Origin: Pseudomonas delhiensis
GTDB taxonomy: Bacteria; Pseudomonadota; Gammaproteobacteria; Pseudomonadales; Pseudomonadaceae
Length of the DNA stretch: 64,000 nucleotides
Direction of reading: 5' to 3'
Assembly (NCBI RefSeq): GCF_900187975.1
Contig: NZ_FZPC01000012.1
Location: forward strand, 124,001 to 188,000
Positions 59,173 through 64,000 of this stretch are shown here, piece by piece; position 1 is the stretch's first letter, and each line of letters starts with the position of its first letter. A program made the position numbers and the translations under genes. A model generated the notes under the pieces. That model did no database searches and was not told the origin of the DNA. It saw only the letters and a list, made by a program, of their open reading frames with translations.

Positions 59173-60858
59173 TCAGATGCGGAACTGGCCGACCAGTTGG
59201 CGCAGCCGCTCGCCCAGGCCGCTCAGCTCGCCGGCGGTGCGCGCGCCCTGCACGGAGTCCTCGGCCACCTGGTCCACGGCATCGGCGATCTGGTGCACGC
59301 TGCGGTTGATCTCCTCGGCCACCGCGGTCTGTTCCTCGGCGGCGCTGGCGATCTGCGCGTTCATCGAGTTGATGGTGCCGATCAGGTTGGCCATGGCGTC
59401 CAGCGACTGCCCGGCCTGGTCGGCCTGGCTGCGGGTGCGCCCGGCCATCTCGCTGGCGCGCTGCATGGCCTGCACGGAGCCGGCGGTGGTGGCCTGCAGG
59501 CGGTCGATCATCTGCTGGATCTCGCCGGTGCTCTGCTGGGTGCGGCTGGCCAGCGCGCGCACTTCGTCGGCGACCACCGCGAAGCCGCGCCCGGCCTCGC
59601 CGGCGCGGGCCGCCTCGATGGCCGCGTTGAGCGCCAGCAGGTTGGTCTGCTCGGCGATGGAGCGGATCACCTCGAGCACGCCGACGATGCCGCGCACGTC
59701 CTGGCTGAGGGTGTCCAGGGCCTCGCTGCTGCTGCTCACCTCGCCGGCCAGGTCGTTGATCTGCGCCACGCACAGGTCCACCTCGCGCTTGGCCGCCTGG
59801 CCCTCGCGGTCGGTGTCGCGGGCGGCGTCGGCGGCGCGCTGGGCGCTGCGCGCCACTTCCTGGGCGGCGGCGGTCATCTCGTTGATCGCCGTGGCCACCT
59901 GGTCGGTCTCGCTGCGCTGGCCGGCCATCGCCTGCTCCGAGCGCTGCGCCTGCTGGGCGACGTTGCCGACCAGGCCGGACAGCTGCCCGGTGGTGCCGGC
60001 CACCTGCTGCACCAGGTTGTGGATCTTCTCGACGAAGCGGTTGAACGACTGCGCCAGCTCGCCCAGTTCGTCGCGGCTTTCCGCCGGCAGGCGGTGGGTC
60101 AGGTTGCCATCGCCGGCGGCCATGTCGTCGAGGTTGGCCTTGATCCGCAGCAGCGGGCGGACGATGGCGTTGCCGGTGGGCACCGCCACCAGGCCGATGA
60201 CCACCAGCAGCGCCAGCGCCGAGCCGATCATCAGCAGCAGCAGGTCGTTGATATGGTCGTGCAACTGTTCGCGGGCCTTCTGCACGTCCTCCTCGATGTC
60301 GTCCAGGTTCAGCGAGGTGCCGAACACCAGGTTCCACTTCGGCAGGTACTGGGCGTAGCCGATCTTCGGCACGATGGCGCTGTTGCCCGGGCGGGTGAAG
60401 CTGTAGTGCACGTAGTGGCTGTCGTCCTGGCCGGCGCGCACCAGTTCGCGGATGGCATAGACGCCATTGGGGTCGCGGAAGCTGCTGAAGTCTTCGCCGA
60501 TGCGTTCTTCGCTGGTGCCCTGGAAGACGCGCACCGAGCGGGTGTCGTAGCCCCAGAAGTAGCCGCCGCTGCCGTAGGCGAGGCGCTTGAGCAGCGCCAC
60601 CCCGGCCTGGCGCGCCGCGGCGTCGCCCTCGGCCGCCGCCTGGTACTGCGGGCCGACCGCCGCCAGGGCGACGTCGACGAACTGCTTGAGCTGGACCTGG
60701 CGGTCCTCGATCAGGCTCTGGCGGATCTGTTCCTCCTGTTGCGTGGACAGCCGCTTCAGCGCCACCAGGGTCACGGCGCAGAGCACCAGGGTGAGGAGCA
60801 GGATGGGAATCAGCGCCAGGCTCAGGACCTTGGCGCGCAGGCGCAGGGAGGGAATCAC
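59173..60858 (-). CDS. Methyl-accepting chemotaxis protein, single-Cache sensor
   Basis: 561 residues if started at GTG 60858, which has GGAGG 8 nt upstream. The frame is open up to ATG 60891, but that codon touches the fadD terminator and has no ribosome site. TM1 (about 12-32), a periplasmic sCache_2-like domain ([22 protein letters not shown], about 95-116), TM2 (near 205-225), HAMP, then the signalling hairpin tip [19 protein letters not shown]. Ligand unknown; sCache_2 receptors often bind organic acids. It sits between hrpA and fadD1. Confidence 0.9.
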   Translation of the reverse strand: MIPSLRLRAKVLSLALIPILLLTLVLCAVTLVALKRLSTQQEEQIRQSLIEDRQVQLKQFVDVALAAVGPQYQAAAEGDAAARQAGVALLKRLAYGSGGYFWGYDTRSVRVFQGTSEERIGEDFSSFRDPNGVYAIRELVRAGQDDSHYVHYSFTRPGNSAIVPKIGYAQYLPKWNLVFGTSLNLDDIEEDVQKAREQLHDHINDLLLLMIGSALALLVVIGLVAVPTGNAIVRPLLRIKANLDDMAAGDGNLTHRLPAESRDELGELAQSFNRFVEKIHNLVQQVAGTTGQLSGLVGNVAQQAQRSEQAMAGQRSETDQVATAINEMTAAAQEVARSAQRAADAARDTDREGQAAKREVDLCVAQINDLAGEVSSSSEALDTLSQDVRGIVGVLEVIRSIAEQTNLLALNAAIEAARAGEAGRGFAVVADEVRALASRTQQSTGEIQQMIDRLQATTAGSVQAMQRASEMAGRTRSQADQAGQSLDAMANLIGTINSMNAQIASAAEEQTAVAEEINRSVHQIADAVDQVAEDSVQGARTAGELSGLGERLRQLVGQFRI

Positions 60859-60892
60859 GGGGGCGGCCTCCGTAGGCAGGGACGACGGCATC

Positions 60893-60920
60893 AAAAAACC
60901 CGCCGTGTGGCGGGTTTCTT
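60893..60920 (-). terminator. Rho-independent terminator of fadD1
   Basis: Minus strand AAACCCGCC-ACAC-GGCGGGTTT followed by TTTTG, 10 nt after the fadD1 stop. Confidence 0.92.
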
Positions 60921-60929
60921 GTTATCGGC

Positions 60930-62615
60930 TCAGGCCCTGGCCTTCTTTAGCTCTTCGTCGCGCAATTCGCGGCGGAGGATCTTGCCGACGTTGGTGGTCG
61001 GCAGGCTCTCGCGGAATTCCACGTACTTCGGACGCTTGTAGCCGGTCAGGTTGTCGTGCATGTGCTTGACCACCTGCTCCTTGGTCAGTGTCACGCCCGG
61101 GCGCGGCACCACGAACACCTTGATCACCTCGCCGGAACGCTCGTCGGGCACGCCGATGGCGGCGCACTGCAGCACGCCGGGGAGGGTCGCCAGCACGTCT
61201 TCCAGCTCGTTGGGGTACACGTTGAAGCCGCTGACCAGGATCATGTCCTTCTTGCGGTCGACGATGCGCATGTAGCCGTCTTCCTGGATGATCGCCACGT
61301 CGCCGGTGCGCAGCCAGCCGTCCGCGTCGAGGATCTCGTCGGTGGCCTCCTGGCGCTGCCAGTAGCCCTTCATCACCTGCGGGCCCTTCACGCACAGCTC
61401 GCCGCGCTCGCCCAGGGGCAGCTCGTTGCCGGCGTCGTCGATGACCTTGCACAGGGTCGAGGGCACCGGGATGCCGATGGTGCCGATCTGGATCTTCTGG
61501 AACGGGTTCACCGACACCACCGGGCTGGTCTCGGTCATGCCGTAGCCTTCGCAGATGGCGCAGCCGGTGACTTCCTTCCAGCGCTCGGCCGCGGCCTGTT
61601 GCAGGGCCATGCCGCCGGAGAGGGTCAGCTTCAGGCTGGAGAAGTCCAGCTTGCGGAACGCCTCGTTGTTGCACAGGCCGACGAACAGGGTGTTCAGGCC
61701 GACGAAGCCGGTGAACTTCCAGGCCGAGAGTTCCTTGGAGAAGGCGTTCAGGTCGCGCGGGTTGGTCACCAGGACGTTGTGGTTGCCGGTGAGCATCATC
61801 GCCATGCAATGGAAGGTGAAGGCGTAGATGTGGTACAGCGGCAGCGGCGCGATGAGGATCTCGCAACCCTCCTTCAGGTTCGAAGCCATCAGCTCCTTGC
61901 ACTGCATCATGTTGGCCACCAGGTTGCGGTGGGTCAGCATGGCGCCCTTGGCCACCCCGGTGGTGCCGCCGGTGTACTGCAGCACGGCCACGTCGTCGGC
62001 CTTGGGCGATGCCTCGCGCACGCTCTTGCCGCGGCCCTTGGCCAGGGCGTCGTTGAGCTTGACGGCGTTGCCGATGTGGTAGGCCGGGACCATCTTCTTG
62101 ACGTACTTGACCACCGCGTTGACCAGCAGGCGCTTGAGCGGCGGCAGCAGGTCGGCGACCTCGGTGATGAGCACGTGGCGGATGCCGGTCCTGGGCAGCA
62201 CTTCCTCGGCCAGGTGGGCCATGTTGGCCAGGCACACCAGCGCCTTGGCGCCGGAGTCGTTGAACTGGTGCTCCATCTCCCGCGCGGTGTACAGCGGGTT
62301 GGTGTTGACCACGATGAGGCCGGCGCGCATGGCGCCGAACACCACGATGGGGTACTGCAGGACGTTGGGCAGCTGCACCGCGATGCGGTCGCCCGGCTGC
62401 AGGTCGGTGTTGTTCTGCAGGTAGGCGGCGAAGTCACCGGAAAGCTGGTACAGCTCGCCGTAGGTCAGGGTCTTGCCAAGGTTGCTGAAGGCAGGCTTGT
62501 TGGCAAAGCGTTGGCAGGACTCCTTGAGTACCGCGAGGATGTTCGGGTACTGGTCGGCATTGATCTCGGCAGCGATACCTGCTGGATATTTGTCCTTCCA
62601 GAAATTGTCGATCAT
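60930..62615 (-). CDS. fadD1: Long-chain fatty acid--CoA ligase FadD1
   Basis: 561 residues starting MIDNFWKDKYPAGI, the FadD1 N-terminus. The AMP-forming site is LQYTGGTTGVAKGAML, with EGYGMTETSPVVS and the C-terminal TGDVAIIQEDGYMRIVDRKKDMI (FACS signature part) and Lys in GKILRREL. It activates fatty acids with ATP and CoA at the inner membrane face. ATG 62615 follows ACGGAG; ATG 62648 upstream is less likely. It lies 3' of a second fadD, as PA3299/PA3300 in PAO1. Confidence 0.95.
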   Translation of the reverse strand: MIDNFWKDKYPAGIAAEINADQYPNILAVLKESCQRFANKPAFSNLGKTLTYGELYQLSGDFAAYLQNNTDLQPGDRIAVQLPNVLQYPIVVFGAMRAGLIVVNTNPLYTAREMEHQFNDSGAKALVCLANMAHLAEEVLPRTGIRHVLITEVADLLPPLKRLLVNAVVKYVKKMVPAYHIGNAVKLNDALAKGRGKSVREASPKADDVAVLQYTGGTTGVAKGAMLTHRNLVANMMQCKELMASNLKEGCEILIAPLPLYHIYAFTFHCMAMMLTGNHNVLVTNPRDLNAFSKELSAWKFTGFVGLNTLFVGLCNNEAFRKLDFSSLKLTLSGGMALQQAAAERWKEVTGCAICEGYGMTETSPVVSVNPFQKIQIGTIGIPVPSTLCKVIDDAGNELPLGERGELCVKGPQVMKGYWQRQEATDEILDADGWLRTGDVAIIQEDGYMRIVDRKKDMILVSGFNVYPNELEDVLATLPGVLQCAAIGVPDERSGEVIKVFVVPRPGVTLTKEQVVKHMHDNLTGYKRPKYVEFRESLPTTNVGKILRRELRDEELKKARA

Positions 62616-62765
62616 GGAAGCCCACTCCGTAAGCAACAGCTGATACACCGCTATGCGGCTGTTTGTTGTGATTTTGACGCCTGCCGGCCCTTTCGGGGAA
62701 GCGAAGGCGCGCCGAGATTATCAGCTTTGCCGGGGAGCGACCAGCACAAAGACCGGTCGGCCGGT

Positions 62766-62800
62766 AAAAAAATGACCGAAAGCAATGCTTTCGGTCACGT
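62766..62800 (-). terminator. Rho-independent terminator of fadD2
   Basis: Minus strand TGACCGAAAGC-ATT-GCTTTCGGTCA followed by TTTTTTT. It ends the fadD2 transcript, so fadD1 needs its own promoter in 62616-62765. Confidence 0.95.
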
Positions 62801-62849
62801 TTTATGACGATCGTCGGAAAGCCCCGGAACAGGGCCTTCGACGTCGGTT

Positions 62850-64000
<1,151 letters not shown>

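Noticed and set aside
56296-61041. A 1581-codon open frame on the plus strand
   Set aside because: It is the mirror of hrpA and the chemoreceptor, both supported by strong motifs. Its composition (long runs of Ala, Gly, Gln, Val, Leu) is typical of antisense frames in GC-rich DNA.

Overview
The window is GC-rich gamma-proteobacterial chromosome, almost certainly Pseudomonas and close to the P. aeruginosa / P. citronellolis / P. nitroreducens branch. The gene blocks match PAO1 blocks as I remember them: the cob cluster around PA1271-PA1282, the hmtA operon around PA2434-PA2439, the methylarginine block around PA1194-PA1199, and PA3285/PA3286 with hrpA-fadD1-fadD2 around PA3297-PA3300. The intergenic DNA carries the typical Pseudomonas REP core GTAGGAGCGAGCTTGC. 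I see no phage, insertion sequence, plasmid gene or CRISPR array.

Layout. 1-1075: 5' part of an exported zinc phospholipase C/P1-nuclease-fold protein on the minus strand, then an MFS exporter (1280-2944). 3110-12147: a ten-gene minus-strand cobalamin operon, cobO-cobB-bluB-cobD-cobC-cobQ-cobP-cobT-phosphatase-cobV, behind a B12 riboswitch (12385-12580). Most junctions are ATGA-type overlaps, and the only real gap holds a REP element. 12617-14656: FUSC-family exporter. 14788-18277: an Mla/Pqi-like lipid-transport operon (STAS-permease, ATPase, MCE protein, outer-membrane lipoprotein). 18477-20917: Fic protein, cobF with a small lipoprotein, and a small unknown gene. 20987-27556: an hmtA-type operon with a P-type ATPase, an exported protein and three SPFH proteins, behind a candidate Zur box. 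27746-31092: dcyD-tcyJ-tcyL-tcyN for D-cysteine and cystine. 31222-34862: pirin, tRNA-Ala, O-methyltransferase, two NlpC/P60 lipoproteins and a sirtuin.

34876-38761: ddaR, ddaH and an amino-acid permease, with a sigma-54 promoter in front of ddaH. 38758-42655: 3-methyladenine glycosylase-like protein, ttcA, a DnaJ-like protein, a Yip1-type membrane protein and SprT. 42662-47905: CaiB-type CoA transferase, acyl-CoA dehydrogenase, OprD-family porin and a DedA-rhodanese fusion. 48252-50219: zinc-finger anti-sigma factor, ECF sigma factor and FabH-like synthase. 50645-54656: acyltransferase, diguanylate cyclase, lipoprotein, HIT protein and glutathione transferase. 54994-64000: hrpA, a chemoreceptor and two fadD paralogues, the last cut by the window edge.

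The most unusual signal is the short palindromic repeats. At least five families fill the gaps, and two have entered reading frames without breaking them: a perfect REP inverted pair inside hrpA (57079-57170) and a different palindrome inside cobD (9413-9434). The most interesting gene system is the hmtA operon, where three SPFH (stomatin/HflK/HflC-type) membrane proteins, one with a His-rich tail starting at TTG, are co-transcribed with a His-rich metal ATPase.
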